Assembly (NCBI GenBank): GCA_024291935.2
Contig: CM044307.1
Span: forward strand, 94,555,461-94,619,460
Source of the DNA: Okapia johnstoni
Lineage: Eukaryota; Chordata; Mammalia; Artiodactyla; Giraffidae
DNA length: 64,000 nucleotides
Direction: 5' to 3'
Notes under the pieces: model-generated
What the model saw: only the letters and a program-made list of their open reading frames with translations
Database searches by the model: none
What the model was told of the DNA's origin: nothing
Shown here: piece after piece, positions 11,235 to 23,032 of the stretch
Layout of the letters: every line of letters starts with the position of its first letter
How positions within the stretch are numbered: the stretch's first letter is position 1
Made by a program: the position numbers and the translations under genes

Positions 11235-11785
11235 AAAAGACGTTTACTCCTTGGAAGAAAAGTTATGACCAACCTAGATAGTATATTTAAAAGCAGAGAC
11301 ATTACTTTGCCAACAAATGTCCATCTAGTCAAAGCTATGATTTTTCCAGTAGTCATGTATGGATGTGAGAATTGGACTATAAAGAAAGGTGAGAGCCGAA
11401 GAATTGATGCTTTTAAACTGTGGTGTTGGAGAAGACTCGTGTGAGTCCCTTGGACTGCAAGGAGATCCAACCTGTCCATCCTAATGGAAATCAGTTTTGA
11501 ATATTCATTTGAAGGACTGATGCTGAAGCTGAAACTCCAATACTTTGGCCACCTGCTGCGAAGAATTGAGTCTTTTGAAAAAACTCTGATGCTGGGGAAG
11601 ATTGAAGGCGGGAGGAGAAGGGGATGACAGAGGTTAGGATGTTTGGATGGCATCACTGGCTCAATGGTCAGGAGTTGGAGTAAGCTCCGGGAGTTTGTGA
11701 TGGACAGGGAGGCCTGGCGTGCTGCAATCCATGAGGTCTCAACGAGCTGGGCACAACTTTGCGACTGAACTGAAATGAGCTGAAT

Positions 11786-12082
11786 TGAGAGTGCATTTTA
11801 AAAATCATCTTATTTGCAATATTGTGAAGTCTTTAACTTTTAGATGTGCTTCTTTTAACGATCATACAGCTTTTAACAAAACAAAATATGCATTTCTTTT
11901 AACTGACATGCTTAATTTATATTAATCATGTTTTTTAATATTTTTAGACATTTTCCCTTCATCTTATGTTGTTTTTTTTTCTTTCTGAACACATTTTTTA
12001 ATACTTCTTTGTCATCTTGCCTGTTTTTGATTTCTCCTTTTACTCTTACTTTCTTTTTTCCTTCCTTTCATTCTCTCTTATT
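11786..12082. other. AT-rich sequence, nothing recognised
   Basis: T-rich, low complexity in places, no coding or repeat call made. Confidence 0.5.
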
Positions 12083-12093
12083 TGTATGTATGT

Positions 12094-12320
12094 GTATGGT
12101 GGTGGTTGGTGGTTTAGTCACTCAGTCCTGTCTGACTGTTATGACCCCACTAGACTCCTTTGTCCATGGGATTTTTCGGGCAAGAATTCTGGAGCGGGTT
12201 GCCATTTCCTTCTCCAGGGGATCTTCCTGACCCAAGGATCAAACCCATGTCTCCTACACTGCAGGCAGTCTCCTGTATCCCAAACGGATTTTTTACTGCT
12301 GAGACACCAGGGAAGCCCCA
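12094..12320 (-). mobile_element. Bov-tA SINE
   Basis: Antisense copy from the GTTTAGTCACTCAGTCCTG tail to ACCAGGGAAGCCC. TGTATGTATGT occurs at 12083-12093 and 12329-12339 and may be the TSD, but it is low complexity, so support is weak. Confidence 0.9.
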
Positions 12321-12759
12321 TGAATGTGTGTATGTATGTATATACATTTCATTCAATTTTTTTGAAGCTATATACCATATTTTTATTAATAGTGGTTATT
12401 CTCAAAAAACTGTCCCAGATTTAGCATAGACAGATTTGTGAAATTTTCTTTATGATTTCATCCTAGATTAGAGCCTATTCAGATACATATATTTAAACTT
12501 AATATACCTGAAATTTTCAAGTTTCTTTTTGTGTTGTTGTTTTAATTTTATTTTATTTTAATAAGGGAACTCTATGCTCTAGATGATATGGATAATTTAG
12601 TCTTGCTTAAACTTTTCTACTTCAGTAAGTAATCAATATTTGCAAATTTTCTTTATGTTCTTGAAAGAAACAGAAAATCTATATACTTTCAATATGGCAT
12701 ATACAAGTTATATATATCTATTTGGTTTTATATATAGGTATATTTTTAATTGAGTTGAT

Positions 12760-13300
12760 CAAATATTCTATCCTCATACTAGTTCAGTCTGCTTTGCTTA
12801 TTCTTATGTTTCTGTGTTATATTAAAAACATTTCTGTTAAAATTGTTATTTTTTGCAATTTATTGTGTTTATTTTAATTTTATATATTTGGAGGATTTAT
12901 TGTTCTATGATTGTAATATTGTTCTATTCTTGTAATTTAGTATTCATTTTTCTGTAGGTTTTTTCTTATTGGTTTGTAATGGCCCTCTTATCTCTAATAA
13001 TACTTTTTACCTTAAAGTCTATTTTTATCTTGTAATAGTAGCACTTACCGACTTTTTTAGTTTCACATTTTTTTGAAAATGATTTCCATTCTTTTACTTT
13101 CTACATTTCTGTATCATTATATTTTAATTGTCTAAGTGACAGTATATATATTAAAAAATCCAATCCAATAATTTAATTTTTATACATGTGAATGTAATCT
13201 ATTCACCAATATATTTGCATTTGGTTCTTTTTTATTCTTTTTATCATACTGTCTTATTATTTTTTTATATCAAAGGTGTGATTTTCATTAAAGATTTCTG
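12760..13300 (-). mobile_element. Degraded L1M ORF2 fragment, antisense
   Basis: The plus strand has the antisense L1 phrases GTAATGGCCCTCTTATCTCT and CCTTAAAGTCTATTTTTATC near 12977-13030, followed by the TTCTTTTACTTTC region near 13091. Heavily mutated. Confidence 0.6.
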
Positions 13301-13772
13301 GTTATTTTGATGTCAAATCTCTATAGTTAAGGCAATAATTTAAAATTATTCCAAGAAATTACTTGAAGCTTTCAGATTTGTTTTCAGTATACACTCATGC
13401 TTTATAATTTTGTACAATAATAAATACTAGTATCTACTGGATTCAGGAAGGACTTTGGAGAAAATTGTGTGAATAGTTGTCTTATAGTATTAGTTAATTT
13501 ATATTAATCATGATTTTTAATATCATCGCCGTTGCCTTATTAACTGAGACTCATGTTACTTTTGCTTTTGTTTTCCAGTAAAGAACTTTACCTACCTGAA
13601 TAATAAACTGAACTTTAAAATCATCAAAAACTGTTTAGTTCCAAAACTTGTGCTGTGGTTTTGAGATGTAAATATGACTGTACTCTGGTTATGATGATGG
13701 TTGTCCAGAAAAAAAAAAAAAGCCTAATATTCAATGTTTGCTGATTTTCATGATATAATATTTCCACTACAG

Positions 13773-13860
13773 TGAATTTCAGGCGTCAGTGCAAGATCAC
13801 AAAGTGCAGAGTTTGGAAAGCATCCAATTGGCTCTTTCTTGCTGCTACAAACCACCGGAG
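13773..13860 (+). other. Speculative exon candidate A
   Basis: Flanked by possible splice signals (CCACTACAG before, GTACAT after). One frame is open throughout and reads EFQASVQDHKVQSLE...; an acceptor at 13781-13782 is an alternative. It holds two CpGs in a CpG-poor area. I do not recognise the peptide, and more than one frame is open, so chance is quite possible. Confidence 0.15.
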
Positions 13861-13986
13861 GTACATGTGTTCACACTAATTATAAATCCATTTCTTAATA
13901 ACTGTATTCTAGCATAACTGTATTCATAGTAGCATCACGTGTTTGACAAAGTGTATGTGCTAACGTTGGTCATCTGCATGGTTCAG

Positions 13987-14045
13987 ATTCCCAAACCAGG
14001 AAGTGAAACTGCAGTTTACAGAAGACTACATGAAGCTAGAAACAG
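13987..14045 (+). other. Speculative exon candidate B
   Basis: Bounded by GGTTCAG on the left and a near-consensus donor AACAG|GTAAGA on the right. Open frames include FPNQEVKLQFTEDYMKLET. The upstream polypyrimidine tract is weak and the gap to candidate A is only 126 bp. Not recognised as part of any known gene. Confidence 0.17.
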
Positions 14046-14271
14046 GTAAGAGAAAGCAATAACTTAAATTAGTGAAGAGTAAAAGATTCAAAGTCTCTGC
14101 TGAGCCTATTTTAGATAAAAGTTGGTGGATGATACAAAACCAGGGCATCAGGACTTGGGGTAAGCATCTGGGCAGTAAGACGAATGGATTCATATGGGGA
14201 AAATTTGGTTATGTTGAGTCCTGTTTTTAAACTCTCATATTCTGACCCTGTAATCAGGCTACAGTGAATTT

Positions 14272-14506
14272 GTTGTTGTTTGTTATTTTAGTTGCTAAGT
14301 TGTATCGGACTCTTTTGTGACCCCATGGACTGTAGCCTGCCAGGTTTCTCTGTCCATGGGATTTCCCAGGCAAGAATTCTGGAATGGGTTATCATTGTTT
14401 TCTCCAGGGGATCTTCCCCACCCAAGAAGCCAACCCATGTTTCCTCTATTGCAGGAGGTCTCCTGCATTGCAAGAGGATTCTTTACCACTGAGCCACCAG
14501 GGAAGC
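14272..14506 (-). mobile_element. Bov-tA SINE with perfect TSD
   Basis: Antisense copy with the head ending GCCACCAGGGAAGC. ACAGTGAATTT is present at 14261-14271 and 14507-14517, an 11-bp perfect duplication. The head region contains a duplicated TCTCCTGCATTGCA-like segment. Confidence 0.94.
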
Positions 14507-14517
14507 ACAGTGAATTT

Positions 14518-15520
14518 ACAAACATCTTCTGACTGTACTTCCTCCTCCCTTCCCCTTATGGTACCAATTAGTTTATTAAGTGACACAACTGCTGTGGTCA
14601 TTCTATAGCAAATTGAATTAAAGCCATACACATTCTGGAAAACAAGATGATGATGAAAGTATTCTCAAACAAATGGCTGAGATGCCTCTTGTATTATACC
14701 ATCATAAAATAATCACCCTGTCAAGAATTTTGAAGGATTTAAGAGTGTTACTCTGTTTGCAAGATAAAAGGCTAGCCTGCCAGTTTCCTGGTTTCTGAAA
14801 AAAACATATGGGAATCCTGGGTCAAAAGCAAAGCACTTCATTACTCATGTCTCATCAGAGAGCATGAACTATGTGTTTGCATTATTTTCTCTTGTCCTCT
14901 AAGTCTCTTGAGAAAAGAGTGAAGAGATTAAGTATTAACATAAACTGTGCATGCAGTACATTTACATCATAGCTAAGGAACCCTGAGCTAAAGTAACTTC
15001 AATCCTTTTAACAGACTGCAACCAAAGCTGTTCTCTTTGCTATATTGAATGGTAAACATATCTGATCTCTCAACCAGGAAACACTATCTCTATCTTCCAA
15101 AACTGTTTGTTATATAAACATCCTTGCAAAAGGAGTACTCAATAGGAGTTTTCTACTCTGTGGACAAGGTGTATAGAAATACGAGAGGCCTATGAAAAAT
15201 ATATCCATGACGTGGACAATACTTCATTATTTATGAAGAAACAGTGAGCCAGCACACTGCACTCTATGCTTGGTTTCCATACTGTTTTATCCACTGCTTT
15301 GTTATTCATCCAGGAATTATTCTGCCTCCATGGCATCTGTAGATCATTCCACAGATCTTGGATCTCAGCTAGCATTATCGTTTAGGAAGTAACTCTCCCA
15401 CACTCCGTACTTCTAATCTACGAGTCTGCTGACAACCCTAAGGACTTACCTTAATGTATATCTAAACTAGATTCTTAATGGTCCTACTCTCTCTACATTT
15501 TCTTCAGATTGCATGTCCTC
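14518..15520. other. No recognisable gene or repeat
   Basis: About 1 kb of unassigned sequence, no open frame above about 61 codons. Confidence 0.5.
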
Positions 15521-15522
15521 AG

Positions 15523-15705
15523 CAGTGTCCAAACTTTTGGTACCAGGGACTAATTTGGTGGAAGACAAATTTTCCATGGACCGAGGATGGAGGGATTGGT
15601 TCTGGGATGATTCAAGCATTTATTGTGCACTTTATTTCTAATCTAATGCTGCTACTGATCCTACAGGAGGTACCAGTCCATGGAGGCTGGGATCCCTACA
15701 GACTG
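15523..15705 (+). mobile_element. hAT-Charlie (MER1-like) non-autonomous DNA transposon
   Basis: Starts CAGTGTCCAAACTTTTGGTACC and continues with GGAAGACAAATTTTCCATGGAC and GGGATGATTCAAGC, the recognisable 5' half of the MER1-type consensus. It resumes near CTACTGATCCTACAGGAGG and ends close to GGCTGGGATCCCT, so the middle is deleted. The family name is from memory of the consensus; the superfamily is safer than the subfamily. Confidence 0.65.
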
Positions 15706-16300
15706 CCTGTCATGGATTTTTCATATAATATCACCATCTCCTAGTACACCTGTTTCCATGGTAAATTCTACCCTTGGTATTACTCATAGGTCTTAGAAGC
15801 ACCATCAACCTTACACCCCAGCCAGTGACTAAGGGGATATGAAAATGAGAAAGACGATGTCTAGATGTGCAAGGAAAATGCTATAAGATATGTTTACCAC
15901 TGTTTGGAAGTATGTCCACAATATTATTTGCCTTTTCTCTCAATGTCAAGACAAAAAACCTAAGAAGCAGAGCCCTGAGGCCTACTGTGCAAAGAACCAT
16001 TATACTCCTATTCTACACTCTGTTCTAGACCCTTCAAATGAGTCCAGCTCACCCACAGTTGCAGAAGTGCCTGAGAAAATTCAACTCTTCATAACTTCTA
16101 CCTTGACATAATGTAATATTCTCCAGTGTTTCTTCTTTTTATCTTTTCCTGTCTCTGGAGCTAGAGAATTATTTCTAAATTGAAACTTGAAAACTCAAAT
16201 CATATCACTCTCTGACTTAAGATCTTTTAATATTTAGCTTCATATACCACTACTTTTCCACATGTCTCCTTTGTGCCCAAACGAATTGCAGTTCTGAAGA
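15706..16300. other. Mostly unassigned; possible L2-like remnant at the right end
   Basis: An open frame at 15890-16111 (73 codons) has no recognisable motif. About 16190-16245 (ATATCACTCTCTGACTTAAG) vaguely resembles L2-type sequence. Neither call is firm. Confidence 0.3.
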
Positions 16301-16304
16301 TTGT

Positions 16305-16495
16305 GGCTCTGAAGTGATAAAGAATCCACTTGCCAATGCAGGAGATGCAGGTTCGATCCCTGGATAGGGAAGATCCCCTGGAGGAGGAAATGGCAACCCA
16401 CTCCAGTATTTCTGCTGGGAAAAATTCATGCACAGAGGAGCTTGGTGGGCTACAGTCCATGGGGTCACAAAGAGTCAGACATGACTATGTACACA
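16305..16495 (+). mobile_element. Bov-tA SINE, 5' end slightly degraded
   Basis: Box-B region GGTTCGATCCC near 16352 is perfect. The body runs to CAGACATGACTATGTACAC. No clear TSD. Confidence 0.9.
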
Positions 16496-17494
16496 TAGTC
16501 ATCCTGTGTGTTTACACAAGATACTTTAGACATTCATGTTTTACCCATGGTTTCCTTTTGTCTGGACTAACCGGTATGTATGCCTCATCCCCCACCTTCT
16601 CTCTCCACTAACTCATTCTTCAAGTTTAGGGTAGAATGGAATATCATAAAAATGCAAGACCCGAAATAGTGATGAATATGTCTGACTGTTAATGCTTCCT
16701 GTCTAGCAAATTATAAGTGATCTCTACATATTTTTAAATTAATTGTAACCATGGATCTATCAATCTTTATATGTTAAAATGAAGAACTATCATGTTTTAG
16801 AAACATATTTCAAACTCCTTGTTAAAATCAGTATAGATACCTCTTGGTAGATTGCAATATGAAATTTCAATAGGAATTTAGTTGTTAGCTTACAAGTAAT
16901 ACTCCAGTGTGTGTAACTAGAGGCTTATAATTGCTTATTCTTGTACAACCTGAAGAGTTAATTTAGATTCAAGCTACAGATCTTTCTGTTGATAGATGCC
17001 ATGAGAGTGTCAGACTACTTTAACTGAACTTTATCAAACTGAGTGGCAGATTGGTTTATCTAAATTGAAGGGCTTTTTTCCCTCTACCTTTTAATTGTGG
17101 ATCATTCTTAAGGTGTTTTATTATAATTGTTCACAGCTTGTGCTGCTTTATTGATTAAACTGCTGTGAAGCTTTTGGTGAAAGCACAGCATAAACCATGT
17201 GATATAAGCCTTTTAAGGTTATTGTTATGCTTGTAGTCAGATGGCTGCAGTTGTGATGGTGGTGATTGAAAAACAAATGAAATGTTTTTAGGAAACTGTA
17301 ATCACATTAGTCTTGATATTTCACTAATTCTCCCTGGGTAGCTAATAATAGATTCTTTCCATTTCTAAAAGGAAGCTTCTAATTAAATATTATTTTCTTC
17401 TATTTTTAATAAAAAATTCTAATTCTATTAAGACTGAGAGATTATATAAAATTTCATCTCTTTACTCCTTTTAGGTTCCTGCTATACTTGACAC
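16496..17494. other. No recognisable gene or repeat
   Basis: AT-rich single-copy-looking sequence, no coding signal. Confidence 0.5.
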
Positions 17495-17499
17495 TGTGT

Positions 17500-17535
<36 letters not shown>

Positions 17536-17542
17536 ACACACA
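17495..17542. repeat. (TG)n microsatellite
   Basis: TG dinucleotides with two interrupting CG units near 17503 and 17509, then a pure TG run, ending in ACACACA. Potentially polymorphic. Confidence 0.95.
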
Positions 17543-17729
17543 TATTTCAAGAGGTTTATGTGTATTTCCTATGATGAGATACAAAGAATATGTGTTTATA
17601 AGTAGATATTCTTAGAAAACACATTAAGAATGAAAACATGTGCCTCTGAATGGATTTATTAGCCCTATAAAACTACTAATGTCACTGAATGTGAATAAGA
17701 AGCCAATAAAAGAGATGGTCTGTGAGTTC

Positions 17730-17944
17730 TTTTTTATTGTTTAGTCGCTAAGTTGTGTGTGACCCTTTTGAGACCTGCTACAGACTGGAGCCCATCAAAC
17801 TCCTCCATCCATGGGATTTCTCAGGCAAGAACACTGGAGTGGGTCTACATTTTCTTCTTCAGGGGATCTTCCTGACCCAGGGATCAAACCCACCTCTCTT
17901 GAATTGGCAGGCAGATTCTTATCTACTGAGCCACCAGGGAAGCC
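17730..17944 (-). mobile_element. Bov-tA SINE with perfect TSD
   Basis: Antisense copy ending GCCACCAGGGAAGCC. CTGTGAGTTC at 17720-17729 and 17945-17954 is a perfect 10-bp duplication. Confidence 0.94.
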
Positions 17945-18009
17945 CTGTGAGTTCCCTGGACTTTATGATACTGTGAGATACTCTACACTCAACAAGTCAA
18001 TACAGAAAA

Positions 18010-20745
18010 CTTAAGCAGGCTAGAGAGTCAGATTGCTGAAATTGAAATCTAGGCTTTATCACTTTTCAATTCTGTGATTTTGAACAAATGATTTAACCTT
18101 TTATGTCTCCATTTCCTCATCTATAAAAGAAGGATAATAATAGTTCAGTTCAGTTCAGTCGCTGTCGTGTCCGACTCTTTGCGACCCTATGAATCGAAGC
18201 ACACCAGGCCTCCCTGTCCATCACCAACTCTTGGAGTCCACCCAAACTCGTGTCCATCGGTCGGTGATGCTATCCAGCCATCTCATCCTCTGTCGTCCCC
18301 TTCTCCTCCTGCCCCCAATCCTTCCCAGCATCAGGGTCTTTTCCAATGAGTCAACTCTTTGCATGAGGTAGCCAAAGTATTGGAGTTTCAGTTTCAGCAT
18401 CAGTCCTTCCAATGAACACCCAGGACTGATATCCTTTAGGATTGACTGGTTGGATCTCCTTGCAGTCCAAGGGACTCTCAAGAGTCTTCTCAAACGCCAC
18501 AGTTCAAAAACATCAATTCTTCTGTGCTCAGCTTTCTTCACCGTCCAACTCTCACATCCATACATGACTACTGGAAAAACCATAGCCTTGACTAGACAGA
18601 CCTTTTTTCTCAAGGTAATATCTCTGCTTTTTAATATGCTGTCTAGATTGGTCATAACTTTCCTTCCAAGGAGTAAGCATCTTCTAATTTCATGGCTGCA
18701 GTCACCATCTGCAGTGATTTTGGAGCTGATAAAAACAAAGTCTGTCACTGTTTCCACTGTTTCCCCATCTATTTCCCATGAAGTGATGGGACCAGATGCC
18801 ATGATCTTAGTTTTCTGAATGTTGAGCTTTAAGGCAACTTTTTCACTCTCCTCTTTCACTTTCATCAAGAGGCTTTTTAGTTATTCTTTACTTTCTGCCA
18901 TGAGGGTAGTATCATCTGCATATCTGAGGTTATTGATATTTCTCTCAGCAATCTTGATTCCAGCTTGTGCTTCTTCCAGCCCAGTATTTCTCTTGATGTA
19001 ATCTGCATATAAGTTAAATAATCAGAGTGACAATATACAGCCTTGATGTACTGCTTTTCCTATTTGGAACTAGTCTGTTGTTCTATGTCCAGTTCTAACT
19101 GTTGCTTCCTGACCTGCATACATGTTTCTCAAGAGGCAGGTCAGGTGGTCTGGTATTTCCGTATCTTTCATAATTTTCCACAGTTTATTGTGATCCACAC
19201 AGTCAAAGGCTTTGGCATAGTCAATAAAGCAGAAGTAGATGTTTTTCTGGAACTCTCATGCTTTTTCGATGATCCAGCAGATGTTAGCAATTTGATCTCT
19301 GGTTCCTCTGCCTTTTCTAAAACCAGCTTGAACATCTGGAAGTTCACGGTTCACATATTGCTGAGGCTTGTCTTGGAGAATTTTGAGTATTACTTTACTA
19401 GCGTGTGAGATGAGTGCAATTGTGTGGTAGTTTGAGCATTCTTTGGCATTGCCTTTCTTTGGGATTGGAACGAAAACTGACCTTTTCCAGTCCTGTGGCC
19501 ACTGCTGCGTTTTCCAAATTTGCTAGCATATTGAGTGCAGCACTTTCACAGCATCATCTTTCAGGATTTAAAATAGCTCAACTGGGATTCTGTCACCTCC
19601 ACTAGCTTTGTTTGTAGTGATGCTTCCTAAGGCCCACTTGACTTCACATTCCAGAATGTCTGGCTCTTAGCGCGTGATCACACCATCGTGATTATCTGGA
19701 TCTTTTTTGTACAGTTCTTCTGTGTATTCTTGCCACCTCTTCTTAATATCTTCTGCTTCTGTTAGGTCCATACCATTTCTGTCCTTTGTCGAGCCCATCT
19801 TTGCATGAAATGTTCCCTTGGTTTCTCTAATTTTCTTGAAGAGATCTCAGTCTTTCCCATTCTGTTGTTTTCTTCTATTTCTTTGCATTCATCCCTGAGG
19901 AAGGCTTTCTTATCTCTCCTTGCTATTCTTTGGAACTTTGCATTCAGATGGGAATATCTTTCCTTTTCTCCTTTACTTTTCGCTTCTCTCCTTTTCACAG
20001 ATATTTGTAAGGCCTCCTCAGACAGCCATTTTGCTTTTTCGCATTTCTTTTCCATGGGGATGGTCTTGATCCCTGTCTCCTGTACAATGTCACGAACCTC
20101 TGTCCATAGTTCATCAGGCACTCTGTCAATCAGATCTAGTCCCTTAAATCTATTTCTCACTTCCATTGTGTAATCATAAATGACTTGATTAAGGTCATAC
20201 CTGAATGGTCTAGTAGTTTTCCCCACTTTCTTCAATATCAGTCTGAATTTGGCAATAAGGAATTCATGATCTGAGCCACAGTCCCCTCCCAGTCTTGTTT
20301 TGCTGACTGTATAGAGCTTCTCCATCTTTGGCTGCAAAGAATATAATCAATCTGATTTCGGTGTTGACCATCTGGTGATGTCCTTGTGTAGAGTCTTCTC
20401 TTGTGTTGTTGGAAGAGGGTGTTTGGTATGACCAGTGCGTTCTCTTTGCTGAACTCTATTAGCTTTTGCCCTGCTTCAATCTGTACCCCAAGGGCAAATT
20501 TTCCTGTTACTCCAGGTGTTTCTTGACTTCCTACTTTTGCCTTCCAGTCCCCTATAATGAAAAGGACATCTTTTTTGTGTGTTAGTTCTAAAAGGTCTTG
20601 TAGGTCTTCATAGAACCATTCAACTTCAGCTTCTTCAGCCTTACTGCTTGGGGCATTTCAAAATTCTGTTCCAAATATAACTACTGTGAGGATTTAAATA
20701 AACTACTTCAAGGAAAGTATTTAGAATAGTTCAATATCAGCAGGT
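18010..20745 (+). mobile_element. MIR SINE split by BovB
   Basis: Left piece 18010-18143 shows the MIR core and right-core phrases (GATTTAACCTTTTATG, TCTCCATTTCCTCATCTATAAAA, GGATAATAATAG). The right piece after the BovB, about 20678-20745, continues with CTGTGAGGATTTAAATAAAC and GTATTTAGAATAG. The two halves are in consensus order, so the BovB landed inside the MIR. Confidence 0.75.
18144..20655 (-). mobile_element. BovB LINE, 2.5 kb, 5'-truncated in endonuclease
   Basis: Antisense, starting with three TTCAG units at the left. The minus strand reads C-terminus to about residue [12 protein letters not shown] in one 215-codon frame (18868-18221), then meets a stop (GAA TAA) just upstream. YADD is conserved (CATCTGCATATCTGAGG near 18914). 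RT N-terminal, linker (20337-19762) and endonuclease GSDHEF (near 20265-20280) follow. The 5' end is at about 20655. Three bases are missing from the usual TCGCTCAGTCG near 18160. Confidence 0.93.
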
Positions 20746-20792
20746 GTTGGCTCTCAGATATATTTTTAATATCCATATTTCTCCCCTTTGGT

Positions 20793-21015
20793 GACTTCTC
20801 TGGTGGCTCAGATGGTAAAGCATCTGCCTACAGTGCAGGAGACCCGGGTTCAATCCCTGGGTCGGGAAGATCTCCTGAAGAAGGAAATGGCAATCCACTC
20901 CAGTATTCTTGCCTGGAAAATGCCATGGATGGAGAAGCCTGGTAGGGCTGCAGTCCATGGGGTCGCAACGAGTCGGACACGACTGAGTGTCTTCCCTTTC
21001 CTTTCACTTTCACCC
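20793..21015 (+). mobile_element. Bov-tA SINE with perfect 13-bp TSD
   Basis: Sense copy: ACTTCTCTGGTGGCTCAG head, B-box GGTTCAATCCC, tail through GGACACGACTGAGTG to CTTTCACTTTCACCC. TCTCCCCTTTGGT at 20780-20792 equals 21016-21028. Confidence 0.95.
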
Positions 21016-21028
21016 TCTCCCCTTTGGT

Positions 21029-22867
21029 CAATTAAGTTCATTATGAATAGACAGAACGTCTACCTGTAAGAGGCACTGTGAGACACATAAGAAACAATAG
21101 AGAATTTCTGTCCATCATGGTATTCATGTATCCATTCACTGAATATATGACATTGTTCTGAATGCAAACTTGTTAGAATTCTAATATTGGCATCATTTCC
21201 AGTGGACAGAAAAAATGCCACTGGAAGCATTACTAAGTCAATAGGTGTTAACTGTGTTGCATATGAATAGCGTTTGTGTTTAAGGAAACATTCAAACCAT
21301 ATGTCCAGTCAGTATTTTCTTGAGAATTGATGTAACCATTTACTTTGTATTCAGAGATTATGTGTAAGTAACATAAAACTACTCACTGTAGACTCATTAC
21401 ATGTACAAGTGCATACACACAGTCAACTAAAAGAGAAATATTTAATTTTCTCTGGTGGGTAAAGTCTGAGGATATACCCATTATGGATGAATCTGACCGG
21501 CATTAATTATTTGGGCATTGTAGCATAAATATTCAATTTGCCAATGTGAGGACCCTTCTCAGGAGTGAAATAGCTATGATTTATCTCTCTAAATTAAAAA
21601 GGTTGAATGGTATTAACTCATATACATAATTCATTTTAATTAAATGCATATTCTTAAATAGCTTCTTAATGGCTATCCAATGCCTCATTAATCTTAAATG
21701 CAACAAACTGAGATCCTTTGGGGGGTCATGTGATAACTTAAAATTCACAAACATAATTTGCAATGCCAAGTAGAGTATCTGTTAGGCAATCTATACAGGT
21801 TGAGTATATACCAGCCATGATGTTCATTTCTGATATAGTAAGGCAAATATTAAAGAGGTAGAAGCCATGAAGTCAAAAGAGCTGATTATTCTGCCATCAT
21901 CACTTTGAAAATTCTGTTCCAAATAGTACTGGGATACCCATAATATTTTAATTTATCTTCTCTGAGGAAAGTTTATGGAAGTTTAGAATATGCTAGGTTG
22001 ACTCAAATTAAATTAGGTTCGTTTTGTGAAATAGGGATTTCCTATACAAGGATTTCCAAAAGCAGAAAATTCTGCCTGTTTTGTTTAATTCTGTGCCATC
22101 AGGATCCAGAAAATTCCCAAACATATAGATGTTCAATAAAGATTCCATGAATGAATGAGTGGTCTTTGATGATTTTAGGGTACATTGTGACTGTCCAAGA
22201 AGTAAATATGTCATCATTGACCTACTTGACTTGAGCATCCTTTTGCTACACCTTTTGATACAGGAATGTTCCAGGAGTAATTTGGGTAACATTCTTCCAC
22301 GTTCCTCTGGTCTATAGTTGTGTCGTCCACCACAGTCTCAGGTGGAGTTCATTCTAACTATGGGACATCAGACAAAAGAATACAGTGAATGACTGCACAA
22401 ACCCCCACCACCATTATTATGGAAGAATAGATGTGAACCCCCAAAATAAAACAAAGCAGAATTCTTGTCCTATGGACTCTCCAAAATAGATGAATTGATC
22501 ATTAAACATCTGAGAAATATACCTTGCACATTCCTTTTTAAAAAATGTCTTACAGTATCTATAAGATATAAAAGTACAATACACTGTCTTTTCATTATTT
22601 TTGCATAGTTTATGTTTATATTCTAGCTTCTTTACAAAGCAGAGACTTCTGAAAGAAGAAAAATAAGTGTCTGAATTTTCTCTGGTACATCAGTTAATAT
22701 GAGGGAAGAAATGAATGTGACACAGGACACACACATACACATATTTCCAGGAGAGCCTGCAAAGGCTCCCGAGACAGTCAGTCACAAACGCCTTGCTTTT
22801 TACTGACTATCAAACTGCATTCTTATGAAGTTTGAGAAATGCATGAAGCACTCTGCCTTTTGAAGCA
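21029..22867. other. No recognisable gene or repeat
   Basis: 1.8 kb of AT-rich unassigned sequence. A minus-strand open frame of 94 codons at 22292-22008 shows no family features. Confidence 0.5.
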
Positions 22868-23032
22868 CTTTTACTTCATTAATTCGGCAATTTAGGCAAT
22901 ACTTACAGCAACTTAGTGAGCTGAATTAGAAGCATGGTCCCCATTTTACAGATAAAGAAATTGTGACATCATGAAGTAGGAGCAATTTGTTTAAGGGCAC
23001 GTGAATAGTAAATTGCAAAGACAAGGTAAAGA
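22868..23032 (-). mobile_element. MIR SINE, antisense
   Basis: Plus strand carries the antisense MIR core phrases CCCCATTTTACAGATAAAG and AAATTGTGACATC... through AAGGGCACGTGAATAGTAA. Confidence 0.75.

Larger units (their letters stand above)
8915..11785 (+). mobile_element. Host BovB LINE (5'-truncated), split by a second BovB
   Basis: Two plus-strand pieces of one element: 8915-9135 (from TTLMAESKEE just after the catalytic motif to the CSHEI region) and 11235-11785 (continuing with KRRLLLGRKVMTNLDSI to the degraded CTGAA tail). They join perfectly across the insert at 9136-11223 once one copy of GCCATGAAATT is removed. Stops and frameshifts throughout; only the RT C-terminal third was ever present. 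Confidence 0.9.

Noticed and set aside
15890..16111. 73-codon plus-strand ORF as an exon or processed pseudogene
   Set aside because: No family recognised and no splice sites or poly-A tract to support either idea.
16170..16245. L2-like LINE remnant
   Set aside because: Only one phrase resembles L2; too short and diverged to call by eye.
22008..22292. 94-codon minus-strand ORF
   Set aside because: No start context, splice signals or recognisable motif; the length is within chance for AT-rich DNA of this size.
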